Shown: in pieces, positions 27,687 through 38,652 of the stretch | Numbering within the stretch: the first letter of the stretch is position 1 | Layout: every line of letters begins with the position of its first letter | Source: Sphingobium sp. DEHP117 | GTDB lineage: Bacteria > Pseudomonadota > Alphaproteobacteria > Sphingomonadales > Sphingomonadaceae | DNA: 64,000 bases | Reading direction: 5' to 3' | Assembly (NCBI RefSeq): GCF_030867385.1 | Contig: NZ_JAPFBJ010000001.1 | Location: 62,001 to 126,000 of the forward strand | Position numbers and translations under genes: made by a program | The notes under the pieces: model-generated | Told to the model about the DNA's origin: nothing | The model's input: the letters and a program-made list of their open reading frames with translations, nothing else | Database searches by the model: none

Positions 27687-27719
27687 CGAGAGGCGTGCCG
27701 ACTCTGATAGGGTCGCCGG

Positions 27720-28241
27720 TTACCAGAAGAAGCTGTAGTACACGTCGATCACCCGGCCGCTGCGCAGGTCGATCAGCAGCACGTCGTCATAGTTGCGGAC
27801 CCAACGGGCATAGCCCGGAGCGGGCGGCAGACGATAGCGCCACGGATCGTTCACATAATAGCGCGGGGCATAGTATATCCGGCTGACGCGCGCGCCACGA
27901 TCCCAGCGGTGGTAGCGATCCGGCCCGCGCCAGTTTCCGCGCGAGTAGATGCGCGGGTTGTCGCGGCGATAGTCGCGCAGCTCGCGGGAATAGCGATTTT
28001 CCGCACGATGCACGTCGCGCCGTTCCTCGCGGATGTCGCGGCGGTCGCCGTCCCGATAGGCCTCGCGCAGCTCGCGGCGCTCCTGATTGAGGTCGCGGCG
28101 GGCATCGCGCACATCGCCACGGTCCTCGCGCCGTTCCTCGCGATGATCACGGCGCCAGTCCTGCGCGTTGGCGGTCAGGGGCAGGGTCACGCCGGTCAGC
28201 GCGGTGGCGGCCATCGCGGCGGAGAGTATCAGTTTACGCAT
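27720..28241 (-). CDS. RcnB-like periplasmic protein
   Basis: 173 aa. A signal peptide (MRKLILSAAMAATALTGVTL, ending ANAQ) precedes a strongly charged Arg/Asp/Glu repeat region (EERREDRGDVRDARRDL) and a C-terminal RcnB-type domain (NYDDVLLIDLRSGRVIDVYYSFFW). Start 28241 is chosen because AGGAGAACGACT lies just upstream. RcnB in enterics acts in nickel/cobalt homeostasis; here only the family resemblance is clear. Confidence 0.82.
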   Translation of the reverse strand: MRKLILSAAMAATALTGVTLPLTANAQDWRRDHREERREDRGDVRDARRDLNQERRELREAYRDGDRRDIREERRDVHRAENRYSRELRDYRRDNPRIYSRGNWRGPDRYHRWDRGARVSRIYYAPRYYVNDPWRYRLPPAPGYARWVRNYDDVLLIDLRSGRVIDVYYSFFW

Positions 28242-28383
28242 AGTCGTTCTCCTCATTCCTTTCGGCGGGCTGTGCCTTGCCGACAGGATGCTTATCGCTG
28301 ATTCGTTCTGAACGATGCGGGAATGGCAGGTTCAGCAAAACGAAAGGGTGATGAGCAGCTGAGGTTAACGCCCGGAACCGCTT

Positions 28384-29127
28384 TTAGAGCCATGCGCGTT
28401 CGCGGAACCACAGGGTCAGCACATATTTGACGCCTGCTTCCACCGGCCGCGCATAATGCGCGCTGTCTGTGTTGGGCGCACCATCCTTGCCCATGTTGTT
28501 CCATAAGAGGAGCGCACCTTCGGTGGGGGTGACGGACAGGGCATTGCTGACGAACTGCGTCTCGCCGCCAGCCTCGACATCGGAGCAATAGAGCATCGCC
28601 GTCCATGTCCGCTGGCCGCCCATCTCGCGCATGTCGGGCCAGTATGTGTCGTTCAGCGGGAAATAGTCCCAGTGCGGTTTATACTCCTGCCCCGGCGTGT
28701 AGCGCTGACCCTGCAATGTTTCGGTGAAGCGCGGTTCGACGCCCATCAGCGCGCAGATGCGCTCTGTTATGGTGGAAACGAGCGGGTCTGCCCGGTCCAT
28801 GTGGCAGCTGTGGCTGGTGCGATATTCCGGCCCCTGTGTGCCCGAGAACAGGATGGAGGGCTGCGCGCCTGCGTCGATCATCGCGCGCAGTGTGGCGCAC
28901 TCGGCAGGCGTCGCGAAATGCGGGCGCAGGAAGAGGTCGAGTCGCGCATCGCCCAGCCGCTCGATCATCGGGTTGCGACCCAGCTTGGCGGTGACCTTTT
29001 GCCCGATGGCCGCGCGCGCGGCAGAGGGTTGGTCGGCGTCGTCAGGATACGGGCCGCCCTGCGGGATGGCAGCCTCGCCCGCCTGTTTGCGTGAGCCGAA
29101 CAAGGGCAGACGCGAGAGCAGGCTCAT
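28384..29127 (-). CDS. 2-oxoglutarate/Fe(II)-dependent oxygenase, prolyl-hydroxylase type
   Basis: 247 aa. The metal-binding HxD is in YKPHWDYF, the distal His in [12 protein letters not shown], and a Lys follows in VKYVLTLW for 2-oxoglutarate. These make a complete P4Hc site. Its ATG overlaps the stop of the upstream 2Fe-2S subunit gene (29124-29127). Substrate unknown. Confidence 0.88.
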   Translation of the reverse strand: MSLLSRLPLFGSRKQAGEAAIPQGGPYPDDADQPSAARAAIGQKVTAKLGRNPMIERLGDARLDLFLRPHFATPAECATLRAMIDAGAQPSILFSGTQGPEYRTSHSCHMDRADPLVSTITERICALMGVEPRFTETLQGQRYTPGQEYKPHWDYFPLNDTYWPDMREMGGQRTWTAMLYCSDVEAGGETQFVSNALSVTPTEGALLLWNNMGKDGAPNTDSAHYARPVEAGVKYVLTLWFRERAWL

Positions 29128-29645
29128 TCCGCAGGCTCGGCTGAACCAGCCGCTTCCTGCTGCTCAATGGGACTTGGCGCGGCCGTCGCCGGACTGCTCA
29201 TCATCCCCGCCGCCCGGCGGATCGCGGCACGGATGCGCGGATAGGTGCCGCAGCGGCAGATATTGGTAATGGCTGCGTCTATATCAGCGTCAGACGGCGC
29301 GCGGTTCTTCTTCAGCAAAACGGCGGCTGCCATGATCATGCCGGGCTGGCAATAGCCGCATTGCGGAAGGTTAGCCTCGATCCATGCCTGCTGAACCGGG
29401 TGGCTGCGGTCGGTCGAGAGCGCCTCGATCGTGGTGACAAAGCGCCCCTCGCACGCCGCGATGGAAATGCGGCAGGAGCGCACAGCCTCGCCATCGACAT
29501 CGACCGTGCATGCGCCGCAGTCCCCGGTGCCGCAGCCATATTTCGCACCGGTAAGGTTCGACGCATCGCGCAGCGCCCACAGCAGCGGCGTCTCTGGGTC
29601 CATCAGATAACGCACGGGGCGGTCGTTCACCGTAAAGCTCGTCAT
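29124..29645 (-). CDS. 2Fe-2S subunit of a molybdenum hydroxylase (IorA/CoxS-like)
   Basis: 173 aa. The N-terminal plant-type [2Fe-2S] motif is [12 protein letters not shown] with a fourth Cys in VRSCRIS. The second, helical [2Fe-2S] domain has CGYCQPGM and ICRCGTY. Such subunits pass electrons from a molybdopterin large subunit, but no large-subunit gene is adjacent. Instead the gene is coupled to a 2OG-Fe(II) oxygenase. The start at 29645 matches the family N-terminus ([13 protein letters not shown]). Confidence 0.88.
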   Translation of the reverse strand: MTSFTVNDRPVRYLMDPETPLLWALRDASNLTGAKYGCGTGDCGACTVDVDGEAVRSCRISIAACEGRFVTTIEALSTDRSHPVQQAWIEANLPQCGYCQPGMIMAAAVLLKKNRAPSDADIDAAITNICRCGTYPRIRAAIRRAAGMMSSPATAAPSPIEQQEAAGSAEPAE

Positions 29646-30004
29646 GATCGGGCTTATGGCTTTGAGCGTGGTCAGCCCGCAACAGTTATATGCATGATCG
29701 GAAACAGGTAGCTGTGTCGCGTTTCGGACGCACGGCTCCAACCCACTCCCCCACCCGACCTCCCATAGAATACGCTGCTGGGAGGTCGGCTGGGGGAGAG
29801 GGCCGGTACGGCATATCCGCGTGAGCGGATCAAACACTCGTCCAAAAGACAGGAATCAACTTGATGTTAAGCGCTTTCGCTGATAGGGCGCGCCGATCAC
29901 GACGCAGCTCATAGCTTGCGGCGCTAATTTTTTGTTGTTTTTCGGCTGTGTGCTTGGTGAATGACTCGCCCTCCAGCCATGCTAGATTGGAGCAAGACGG
30001 CCTT
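29646..30004. other. Intergenic region between divergent IorA-like gene and rpsU
   Basis: 359 bp without a convincing gene. It holds the second copy of the dispersed palindromic repeat (29738-29806) and, nearer rpsU, an AT-richer stretch around 29925-29945 that may carry the rpsU promoter. No clear -35/-10 pair could be assigned. Confidence 0.6.
29738..29806. repeat. Dispersed palindromic repeat, copy 2
   Basis: Same design as 22593-22670: CCAACCCACTCCCCC, then CGACCTCCC, a 15-nt loop, GGGAGGTCGG and GGGCCGG. The loop sequence differs from copy 1, while compensating changes (AACC/GGTT against GACC/GGTC) keep the stem, which suggests that the structure is conserved. Confidence 0.7.
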
Positions 30005-30211
30005 ATGCAAATCATCGTCCGCGACAATAATGTCGATCAGGCACTCCGCGCGCTCAAGAAGAAGCTGCAGCGCGAGGGCGTGTATCGGGAGATGAAACTG
30101 CGCCGTCATTACGAAAAGCCGTCCGAGAAGCGCGCCCGCGAAAAGGCCGCCGCTGTGCGCCGCGCCCGCAAGCTGGAGCGCAAGCGCGTGGAGCGTGACG
30201 GCAGCCGGTAA
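30005..30211 (+). CDS. rpsU: 30S ribosomal protein S21
   Basis: 68 aa, starting [20 protein letters not shown], with the basic C-terminal tail ([16 protein letters not shown]). The upstream in-frame ATG at 29948 is rejected because the S21 family begins at MQIIV. A strong terminator follows. Confidence 0.96.
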   Translation: MQIIVRDNNVDQALRALKKKLQREGVYREMKLRRHYEKPSEKRAREKAAAVRRARKLERKRVERDGSR

Positions 30212-30220
30212 GGCTCTGGC

Positions 30221-30255
30221 AATGCGCGTTGGGGCAGGCCCGGCGCGCATTTTTT
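30221..30255 (+). terminator. Intrinsic terminator after rpsU
   Basis: ATGCGCG (30222-30228) pairs with CGCGCAT (30244-30250), followed by a run of six Ts. The loop of 15 nt may pair further (GGGC/GCCC). It lies 10 bp after the rpsU stop and separates it from the FKBP gene. Confidence 0.85.
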
Positions 30256-30287
30256 CTGATTTCTTGTGAAATATTGGGGCTGATTCC

Positions 30288-30842
30288 ATGTCCGTCACCG
30301 CCGTTCCGCTTCGTCCGATCGCCAAAGGCTCGCTGGGCCGCTTGTTGATTGGGGTGGCGGCAGTAGCGCTGGCGGCGGCAGGCCTCGCCTATGCCGGGCA
30401 GCGCAACCTGGAGCCGTCAGGCACTGCGTTCCTTGCCAACAACGCCAAGCAGGCGGGCGTGATCACCACCGACAGCGGCCTGCAATATCAGGTCATCCGC
30501 GAGGGTCAGGGGCCCAGCCCGACGGCAGGCGACATCGCGCTGGTGGGCTATACCGGCACGCTGGTTGACGGCAAGGTGTTTGACCAGAACGAGCAGGCGG
30601 CGATGCCGGTTGACGGCGTTGTGCCCGGGTTCAGCGAGGCGCTGCAGCTGATGAAGCGCGGCGGCGAGTACAAGATCTTCATTCCGCCCGCACTCGGCTA
30701 TGGCGACAAGGAGTCCGGCCCGATCCCGGCCAACTCGGTGCTGATCTTCAATGTGAAGCTGCTCGATTTCAAGTCCCGCGCCGAGATCATGGCGATGCAG
30801 CAGCAGATGCGCCAGCTCCAGGGCGAGGGCATGCATCCCTGA
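30288..30842 (+). CDS. FKBP-type peptidyl-prolyl isomerase, membrane-anchored
   Basis: 184 aa. One N-terminal hydrophobic segment (LLIGVAAVALAAAGLAYAG) precedes an FKBP domain (GDIALVGYTGTLVDGKVFDQ, then VPGFSEALQLMKRGGEYKIF and IPPALGYGD). A short Gln/Met-rich helix ends the protein. It should aid folding of periplasmic proteins. Confidence 0.9.
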   Translation: MSVTAVPLRPIAKGSLGRLLIGVAAVALAAAGLAYAGQRNLEPSGTAFLANNAKQAGVITTDSGLQYQVIREGQGPSPTAGDIALVGYTGTLVDGKVFDQNEQAAMPVDGVVPGFSEALQLMKRGGEYKIFIPPALGYGDKESGPIPANSVLIFNVKLLDFKSRAEIMAMQQQMRQLQGEGMHP

Positions 30843-30890
30843 TTTGGGGCTGGGGCAAGTTTCGACTTATTCCACCACCGTCTTGCTGGA

Positions 30891-31049
30891 CTTATTTCAG
30901 CATCCGTTGTGCGGCAGGATCGACGCCAAGATCGAGCAGTACCCGCGCATCTCGAACCCTGCGAAATAACAGTATCGGGCCAAGCTCGGGACCTCAGTCG
31001 ACGGAAGACCTTGAGGCTTGATGGATGCTGAAACAAGTTCAGCATGACG
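30891..31049. repeat. Inverted TTTCAGCATCC repeats in an intergenic region
   Basis: CTTATTTCAGCATCC at 30891-30905 is answered by GGATGCTGAAACAAG at 31023-31037, with TTCAGCATGACG directly after it. Dispersed repeats of this kind are common between sphingomonad genes. The 231-bp interval between the FKBP gene and lepB holds nothing else that I can recognise. Confidence 0.5.
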
Positions 31050-31073
31050 TTATGGTACGTCAGTTAGTCTTCG

Positions 31074-31943
31074 TCAGTCGCGCTGCGCATGTAAACTCGC
31101 GCCTGCACGGCCTCCGCGCAGGGAGGTCCACCAGCTGAGCGGATTCCAAAGGCTCGTCGTGCCGTCTACCGAGAAGGTGATGAACTCGGCGCGGCCGCCA
31201 ATGCTTTCAAACGGCACCGGACCACCCAAGCCCCGTTCGGCCAAGGTCGCCCGGCTGTCCGCGCTGTTGTCGCGGTTGTCGCCCATGAGGAAGAGGTGCC
31301 CTGCGGGTATTTTTTCCGGGCCGTACCAGTCGAGCGCGCTGGGGCCGACGTCGATGACCTGATAGCGGCGGCCATTGGGTAGCGTTTCCTGGGCAACGGG
31401 CAGGCGGCAATAGCGTTTCCCGTCCTGCCCCGCGACCAAAGCGCCCGGGAACTGCCCGGCCGGGCAGGGGGCGTTGGCATCGACCGGCAGCATCAGCGGC
31501 GGCAGAGTCCGTTGCGGCACCGGCACGCCATTCAGGATAACGGTGCCCCCGCGCACTTCGATCGTGTCGCCGGGAAGCCCGATCACGCGCTTGATGTAGT
31601 CCTCGCGACTATGGCGGGGCGTGACGATGACGACGTCACCGCGCTCCGGCAGGCGGCCCAGCACGCGCCCCGGCATAAAGCACAGCGGGTGAAAGCTCAG
31701 CGAGGCATAGGACCAGCCATAGGGATATTTGCTCACCACCAGCCGGTCGCCCTTCAGCAGCACCGGCATCATCGACTCGCTGGGGATATAGAAAGGCTTG
31801 GCGATGAAGCTGTGAAAGCCCAAGACGCAGAACAGGAGCACGGCAAGGCTCTTGAATTCGCCCCACCAGTCGACGCCGCGCGTGGCGGGCCGTGCGGGAG
31901 TGCTCTCGGCGATGTCTGTCATATGCCCATCATTTTCGTTCAC
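31074..31943 (-). CDS. lepB: Signal peptidase I
   Basis: 289 aa from GTG 31943, which overlaps the acpS stop (GTGA); an ATG at 31922 is an alternative. One N-terminal membrane helix ([20 protein letters not shown]) is followed by the catalytic Ser in IPSESMMP and the catalytic Lys region [14 protein letters not shown], then the late motif [11 protein letters not shown]. It removes signal peptides of exported proteins in the inner membrane. Confidence 0.95.
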   Translation of the reverse strand: MNENDGHMTDIAESTPARPATRGVDWWGEFKSLAVLLFCVLGFHSFIAKPFYIPSESMMPVLLKGDRLVVSKYPYGWSYASLSFHPLCFMPGRVLGRLPERGDVVIVTPRHSREDYIKRVIGLPGDTIEVRGGTVILNGVPVPQRTLPPLMLPVDANAPCPAGQFPGALVAGQDGKRYCRLPVAQETLPNGRRYQVIDVGPSALDWYGPEKIPAGHLFLMGDNRDNSADSRATLAERGLGGPVPFESIGGRAEFITFSVDGTTSLWNPLSWWTSLRGGRAGASLHAQRD

Positions 31944-32350
31944 GCGGCGGCATCCGGCACCGCCTCCAGGATCACAAACGCCTGCGCGAATGGATGATCG
32001 TCGGTGAGCGTAAGATGAACGCGCATCTTGTGGCCGGGCGGGGTCATAGCCGCGAGGCGCGCGGCGGCGCCGTTGGTCAGCTCCAGCGTCGGCGCGCCCG
32101 AGGGAGCGTTCACCACGCCGATGTCGCGCATATAGACGCCGTGGTTGAACCCGGTGCCTATCGCCTTGGAGAAGGCCTCCTTGGCGGCGAAGCGTTTAGC
32201 GAGCGTGCCAGCCTTGGTGAAGGGGCGTTTGGCCGCCTTGGCCCGTTCAGTCGCGGTAAAGACCCGCAGTTCAAACCGCTCGCCATGCCGCTCCAGTACC
32301 TTGGCGAGGCGGTCTATGTTGCAGAGGTCGGAGCCGAGGCCGATGATCAT
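31940..32350 (-). CDS. acpS: Holo-ACP synthase
   Basis: 136 aa. Characteristic [12 protein letters not shown] at the N-terminus and the [15 protein letters not shown] motif binding CoA/Mg. It transfers 4'-phosphopantetheine to acyl carrier protein. Its ATG overlaps the stop of the AT-rich membrane gene (ATGA). Confidence 0.95.
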   Translation of the reverse strand: MIIGLGSDLCNIDRLAKVLERHGERFELRVFTATERAKAAKRPFTKAGTLAKRFAAKEAFSKAIGTGFNHGVYMRDIGVVNAPSGAPTLELTNGAAARLAAMTPPGHKMRVHLTLTDDHPFAQAFVILEAVPDAAA

Positions 32351-32658
32351 TTCAGTACCAATAAAACATAAATAATCCAGATTATTACTGGAGAAAACGC
32401 TATGACTGGTGCTGATAAGACGATGATGGATCTAGAGACCATTTCACTACGCCAAAGTGATCGTCCTATAGCAATAAGTGCAACTTCAAAGATCGGGCTA
32501 AATATGGCTAATGGCCGCCAGATACGAGCAACCTCAGGATTCCATAGCCCGTAAAGCGCATAAACACATAGATATAGACATATTAATAGTACGACTAGGT
32601 TTGCAATCAGGAGCAAAGGATGGGCTTTCCGCGCAATCCACTGCTTGGTGATACTCAT
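32347..32658 (-). CDS. AT-rich small membrane protein inside the pdxJ-acpS operon
   Basis: 103 aa, unknown family. Three likely membrane helices: [20 protein letters not shown], then [17 protein letters not shown], then [20 protein letters not shown]. It is joined to pdxJ upstream and acpS downstream by ATGA overlaps at both ends. Its composition is strikingly AT-rich by eye compared with the neighbours. This points to later acquisition by an otherwise conserved operon, seamlessly fitted. Function unknown. Confidence 0.8.
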   Translation of the reverse strand: MSITKQWIARKAHPLLLIANLVVLLICLYLCVYALYGLWNPEVARIWRPLAIFSPIFEVALIAIGRSLWRSEMVSRSIIVLSAPVIAFSPVIIWIIYVLLVLK

Positions 32659-33389
32659 CGCGCGGCGCCCATATGTGCGCGCATCGTTCGGATTGCATCT
32701 GCGAAGCCGGTGAAGATCGCCTCGCCCACGAGGAAGTGGCCGATGTTGAGCTCGCGGATCTGCGGTATGGCCGCAACCGGTCCGACATTGTCGAAAGTCA
32801 GGCCGTGGCCCGCATGCGGCTCGATCCCGTTGCGCGCGGCGAGGGCTGCGGCTTCGGAGATGCGGCGCAGTTCATCAGCGCGGGGCTGGCCATCGAGATG
32901 GGCGTAGCGCCCGGTGTGAAACTCCACCACCGGCGCGCCGAGGCGGATCGCGGCGTCAATCTGCGCCACGTCAGGCTCGATGAACAGCGAGACGCGCACG
33001 CCCGCCTGCCCAAGCGCCTGCACCATCGGCGCGAGCGCATCGAACTGACGCGCGGCGTCCAGCCCGCCCTCGGTCGTGCGCTCTTCGCGCTTTTCCGGGA
33101 CGATGCAAGCGGCATGCGGCTTGTGACGCAGGGCGATTTCCAGCATCTCTTCCGTCGCCGCCATTTCGAGATTGAGCGGTACGGTGAGCGCGGCCATCAG
33201 GCTGGCGATATCCTCGTCTCGGATATGGCGGCGGTCTTCACGCAGGTGCGCCGTGATGCCGTCCGCGCCTGCCTCCACCGCCATCAGGGCGGCGCGGACC
33301 GGATCCGGATGGTCGCCGCCGCGCGCGTTGCGGATCGTCGCCACATGGTCGATGTTGACGCCGAGGCGCAGAGGGAGCGGCGTGGCCAC
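32655..33389 (-). CDS. pdxJ: Pyridoxine 5'-phosphate synthase
   Basis: 244 aa from GTG 33389. The family start [19 protein letters not shown] and the EDRRHI motif are present. It makes pyridoxine phosphate from 1-deoxyxylulose 5-phosphate and aminoacetone phosphate. It overlaps pyrE by one base and the next membrane gene by four. Confidence 0.96.
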   Translation of the reverse strand: MATPLPLRLGVNIDHVATIRNARGGDHPDPVRAALMAVEAGADGITAHLREDRRHIRDEDIASLMAALTVPLNLEMAATEEMLEIALRHKPHAACIVPEKREERTTEGGLDAARQFDALAPMVQALGQAGVRVSLFIEPDVAQIDAAIRLGAPVVEFHTGRYAHLDGQPRADELRRISEAAALAARNGIEPHAGHGLTFDNVGPVAAIPQIRELNIGHFLVGEAIFTGFADAIRTMRAHMGAAR

Positions 33390-33976
33390 TAGGCGGCGTT
33401 TTTCCGGCTGCCGGGCTTGGTCGCAGGGGTGGCGGCCAGCTCCGGCGGGAGCGCGGCGGCGTCATAAACCGGGAAGTTGAGGGATACGAGCGGGTAGAAG
33501 GGCACACCCAGCTCCGCCTCGCCTGCCGAACGATCGACCAGCGCAGCTTCGGCCAGCACAATGCCTCCCTCGGCGCGCACCGCATTCATCGCCTCACGCG
33601 AGGACAGGCCTGTCGTGACCACATCCTCAACCAGCAGCACCTTCTGCCCCGGCTCAATCGCAAAGCCGCGCCGCAGCGTGAACGTGCCTTCCGGCCGCTC
33701 AAGGAAAATCGCGTCGACGCCCAGCGCGCGGCCCATCTCGTGGCCGATGATCAGGCCGCCCATGGCAGGAGACACGACCAGATCGATCTCGGCCTTGAGG
33801 TCACGCGGGAGCTTTTGCGCCAGCGCGAGTGCCAGGCGGCCCGCACGCTCCGCGCTCATCAACACGCGCGCGCATTGCAGATAAAAGGCGCTGTGCTTGC
33901 CCGACGAGAGTATGAAATGCCCCTCCAGCAGCGCGTCGGCCGCGCGAAATTCCGCCAGTATCGCGTCGTCAGTCAT
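33389..33976 (-). CDS. pyrE: Orotate phosphoribosyltransferase
   Basis: 195 aa using MTDDAIL as start. An upstream in-frame ATG at 34036 adds 20 residues of poor quality. The PRPP-binding motif is [13 protein letters not shown] and the orotate site lies in [14 protein letters not shown]. First gene of the pyrE-pdxJ-(membrane gene)-acpS-lepB operon. It forms orotidine 5'-phosphate in pyrimidine synthesis. Confidence 0.95.
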   Translation of the reverse strand: MTDDAILAEFRAADALLEGHFILSSGKHSAFYLQCARVLMSAERAGRLALALAQKLPRDLKAEIDLVVSPAMGGLIIGHEMGRALGVDAIFLERPEGTFTLRRGFAIEPGQKVLLVEDVVTTGLSSREAMNAVRAEGGIVLAEAALVDRSAGEAELGVPFYPLVSLNFPVYDAAALPPELAATPATKPGSRKNAA

Positions 33977-34168
33977 TACCCAAGAATCCGTTTCCTTTTC
34001 CGCGGTGCAGATAGGGGGGTTGGGCGGCTCTTGCAACCTTGAACAAAAAGCCGTTTTGCGGCTTGAGCCTACCGGAAACCATGCCTATAAGCCCGCCAGT
34101 TACGTCCCTGCGACGATGCGTTGCGGTAGAGGGGGCAAGGCCTAAGGGGAACGGGGTATTATACGCCT

Positions 34169-35170
34169 ATGAATATCGTGAAATCATTGCTTGCGGCGGG
34201 ATTGCTGGCATTGGTGCCGGCGGTGGCCATAACACAGCAGGCCATTGCCCAGGATGCCGCCGCGCCGGTCGCGGCCCCGGCCGAATCGGCTGCCGTCCCC
34301 GCGGACAGTGCCGCCAACGCCGCTGCCCCAGCCGCTGAAACGGTTGCCGCGCCCGAGCGCATGAAGCCGACACCGGGAATCGGCATGCCCCAGCCGGGCG
34401 AATATAAGATTCAGGAGCAGTTCAGCCCCACAGGGCGCCAGGCGCTGTGGATGCATAATAATCTTCTGCTGCCTGTCATCACGGTGATTTCGCTGTTCGT
34501 GCTGGGCCTGATGCTTTTCATCATGGTCCGCTTCCGCCGCGCGGCAAACCCCAATCCTTCCAAGACCTCGCACAACACGCTGATCGAGATCATCTGGACC
34601 GTTGTGCCGGTCTTGATCCTTGTCGTGATCGCGGTGCCGTCGATCAGCCTGATCGCCGAACAGTACAAGCCCGCGCCAAAGGATGCGCTGACAGTCAAGA
34701 TCACAGGCTACCAGTGGTACTGGGGTTACGAATTCCCCGATCAGGGCATTCCGGAATATGTTTCCAACATTCTGCCGCCCGAAAAGGCGCTCGAGAATGG
34801 CGAACCAAATCTGCTGGCTGTCGACAACCGCCTGGTGCTTCCTGTCGGGCGCCCGATCAAGCTCATCATCACCGGCGCGGATGTGATCCACAGCTTCGCG
34901 GTGCCCGCGCTCTGGTTCAAGCTGGACGCCGTACCCGGGCGGCTCAACGAGCGCGCGATCATGATCGAGAAGCCGGGCGTCTATTACGGCCAGTGCTCGG
35001 AACTGTGCGGCATCAAGCATGGCTTCATGCCGATCGCTATCGAGGCGCGCCCTGAGGCGGAGTGGGAGCAGTGGGTCCGCTCGCAGGGCGGCGACCCCAA
35101 GGGCAAGGCTGGCGCTGCCGCCGCCACGACTGCCGCCGCACCGGCGCCTGCCGCGCCCGCCAAGATTTGA
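34169..35170 (+). CDS. ctaC: Cytochrome c oxidase subunit II
   Basis: 333 aa. Signal sequence, then an Ala/Pro-rich linker, two membrane helices (LLLPVITVISLFVLGLMLF and IIWTVVPVLILVVIAVPS) and the periplasmic CuA domain. CuA ligands are in CSELCGIKHGFMP with an upstream His in VIHSFAVPAL. The C-terminal tail after WVRSQGG is Ala/Pro-rich. First gene of the aa3 oxidase operon. Confidence 0.96.
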   Translation: MNIVKSLLAAGLLALVPAVAITQQAIAQDAAAPVAAPAESAAVPADSAANAAAPAAETVAAPERMKPTPGIGMPQPGEYKIQEQFSPTGRQALWMHNNLLLPVITVISLFVLGLMLFIMVRFRRAANPNPSKTSHNTLIEIIWTVVPVLILVVIAVPSISLIAEQYKPAPKDALTVKITGYQWYWGYEFPDQGIPEYVSNILPPEKALENGEPNLLAVDNRLVLPVGRPIKLIITGADVIHSFAVPALWFKLDAVPGRLNERAIMIEKPGVYYGQCSELCGIKHGFMPIAIEARPEAEWEQWVRSQGGDPKGKAGAAAATTAAAPAPAAPAKI

Positions 35171-35175
35171 TATAA

Positions 35176-36867
<1,692 letters not shown>

Positions 36868-36955
36868 GCGCGCGCAGCAGGGACAGTTGAGTGCGGGGGC
36901 GGGCTTGGAACAGCTCGCCCTCTGCCGTACTTCTCTTTGCCCCCGGAGTGGCGCA

Positions 36956-37876
36956 ATGACCATGACGACCATGACCGCGACGACGAACCCAGCCATTCTC
37001 ACCGCCGACTGGCGCGATTTCGTCGCGCTGACCAAGCCGCGCGTGATGACGCTGGTCGTGTTCACCGGCCTGTGCGGTCTGCTGGCCGCGCCTGGGAAAA
37101 TCCACCCGATACTGGCCTTCACTGCGATCCTCTGCATCACGTTAGGGGCCGGCGCTGCCGCAGCGCTCAACCAGTGGGTGGAGGCAGACAGCGACGGCCT
37201 GATGAAGCGCACCGCTGCCCGCCCCCTTCCTGCCGGACGGATGGAGCGACAGTCCGCGCTGCATTTCGGCGTAGGCCTTTCCTTCTTCTCGGTGATCCTG
37301 ATGGGCCTCGCGCTCAACTGGTTCGCGGCGACGATCCTCGCCGTCTCGATCCTCTTTTATGTTTTTGTCTATACGATCTGGCTCAAGCCGCGCACTGCGC
37401 AGAACATCGTGATCGGTGGCGCGGCGGGCGCTTTTCCGCCGGTGATCGGCTGGGCGGCGGTGACGGGTGACGTTTCGGCGCTGCCGATCGCGCTCTTCTG
37501 CCTGATCTTTTTCTGGACGCCGCCGCATTTCTGGGCGCTCGCGCTCTATGTGCGGCCCGATTACGCCGCCGCCGGGATTCCGATGTTGCCCGTGGTCGCG
37601 GGGGAGCGCGAAACGCGCCGTCAGATCTGGGGTTATACGGCAATCATGGCGGTGGCTGCATTTGCGCCGGTCCTGCTGCGGCTGACCGGCGCGCTCTATG
37701 GTACCGTTGCGCTGGCGGCGACTTTGGTGTTCGCCGTGCTGGCGTTTCGCGTATTCAGCTCGCTGGAGCTGGAGCCCGCGAAGATGAGGGCGGAGCGCGC
37801 GCTGTTCCGCTATTCCATCCTTTATCTTTTTATTCTGTTCGGCGCGATCGTGGTAGACTGCTGGATTGTCGTATGA
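36956..37876 (+). CDS. ctaB: Protoheme IX farnesyltransferase
   Basis: 306-aa UbiA-family enzyme making heme O for the oxidase. The prenyl-diphosphate motif is [20 protein letters not shown], and the second motif region is near [19 protein letters not shown] 36956 has CGGAG upstream; an in-frame start at 36887 would add a non-conserved leader. Its stop overlaps the next small ORF (ATGA). Confidence 0.95.
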   Translation: MTMTTMTATTNPAILTADWRDFVALTKPRVMTLVVFTGLCGLLAAPGKIHPILAFTAILCITLGAGAAAALNQWVEADSDGLMKRTAARPLPAGRMERQSALHFGVGLSFFSVILMGLALNWFAATILAVSILFYVFVYTIWLKPRTAQNIVIGGAAGAFPPVIGWAAVTGDVSALPIALFCLIFFWTPPHFWALALYVRPDYAAAGIPMLPVVAGERETRRQIWGYTAIMAVAAFAPVLLRLTGALYGTVALAATLVFAVLAFRVFSSLELEPAKMRAERALFRYSILYLFILFGAIVVDCWIVV

Positions 37877-38022
37877 GCGCGGATGACAGCAAGCCGCAGC
37901 TCGATGAGCCGCAGATCCGCGCCCGCCAGCAGGCTCGCGCCAAGGTGATGGCGCTGGCACTGGCGGCGTTTGTGATCCTTGTCTTCGCAATTTCCATCGT
38001 AAAGATGACGGGTAAGGGCTAG
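37873..38022 (+). CDS. Small CoxF-like membrane protein of the oxidase operon
   Basis: 49 aa ([20 protein letters not shown] at the start). A charged N-terminus is followed by one membrane helix ([18 protein letters not shown]) and a short basic end. It overlaps ctaB by ATGA and precedes ctaG by 6 bp. This position and build match the small CoxF-type proteins between ctaB and ctaG in alphaproteobacteria. The role in assembly is inferred from position. Confidence 0.8.
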   Translation: MSADDSKPQLDEPQIRARQQARAKVMALALAAFVILVFAISIVKMTGKG

Positions 38023-38028
38023 TCTCTC

Positions 38029-38610
38029 ATGGCACAGTCAGCGGTCGCAGCATTTGATAGCCCTGTTCAGGCGAAGATCCGCCGCACCGCGATCATGGCG
38101 CTTTCCATCGCGCTGGGCGCGTTCGGCCTCGGTTTCGCATCGGTACCGCTCTACCGGTATTTCTGCCAGGTTACCGGCTTTGGCGGGACTACTCAGCGGG
38201 CCGAGGCGGACACAGGCGTGAAGCCAGTGCCGGGCAAAACCATGTCGGTACGCTTCGATTCGAACGTGGCATCCGGCATGCCATGGCAGTTCCGGCCGGA
38301 ACACACCACGCAGACGGTGCAGATCGGGGCACGCTCGTTCACCACTTTCATAGCGAAGAACATGAGCGACAAGCCGATTACGGGTTCGGCAGTTTTCAAC
38401 GTAACGCCGACCCAGTCAGGCGCTTATTTCACCAAGATTCAGTGCTTCTGCTTCACGGAGCAGACGCTTCAGCCGGGGCAGGAAGTGCGGATGCCGGTGA
38501 TCTATTATGTAGACCCGAAGATCCTCGATGATCCGGACAACAAGGATACGCAGCAGATTACCTTGAGCTACACATTCAATCCTGTTGAGCCGAGCGAAAA
38601 GCGGAGCTAA
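38029..38610 (+). CDS. ctaG: Cytochrome c oxidase assembly protein CtaG (Cox11)
   Basis: 193 aa. One N-terminal membrane helix (IMALSIALGAFGLGFASVPLY) and the copper-binding motif CFCFTEQTLQPG in a periplasmic beta domain. It delivers copper to CuB of subunit I. Confidence 0.95.
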   Translation: MAQSAVAAFDSPVQAKIRRTAIMALSIALGAFGLGFASVPLYRYFCQVTGFGGTTQRAEADTGVKPVPGKTMSVRFDSNVASGMPWQFRPEHTTQTVQIGARSFTTFIAKNMSDKPITGSAVFNVTPTQSGAYFTKIQCFCFTEQTLQPGQEVRMPVIYYVDPKILDDPDNKDTQQITLSYTFNPVEPSEKRS

Positions 38611-38652
38611 GGACGTTTCAACCCATTATCTGGTGAACAGGGAAGAGAGCAT

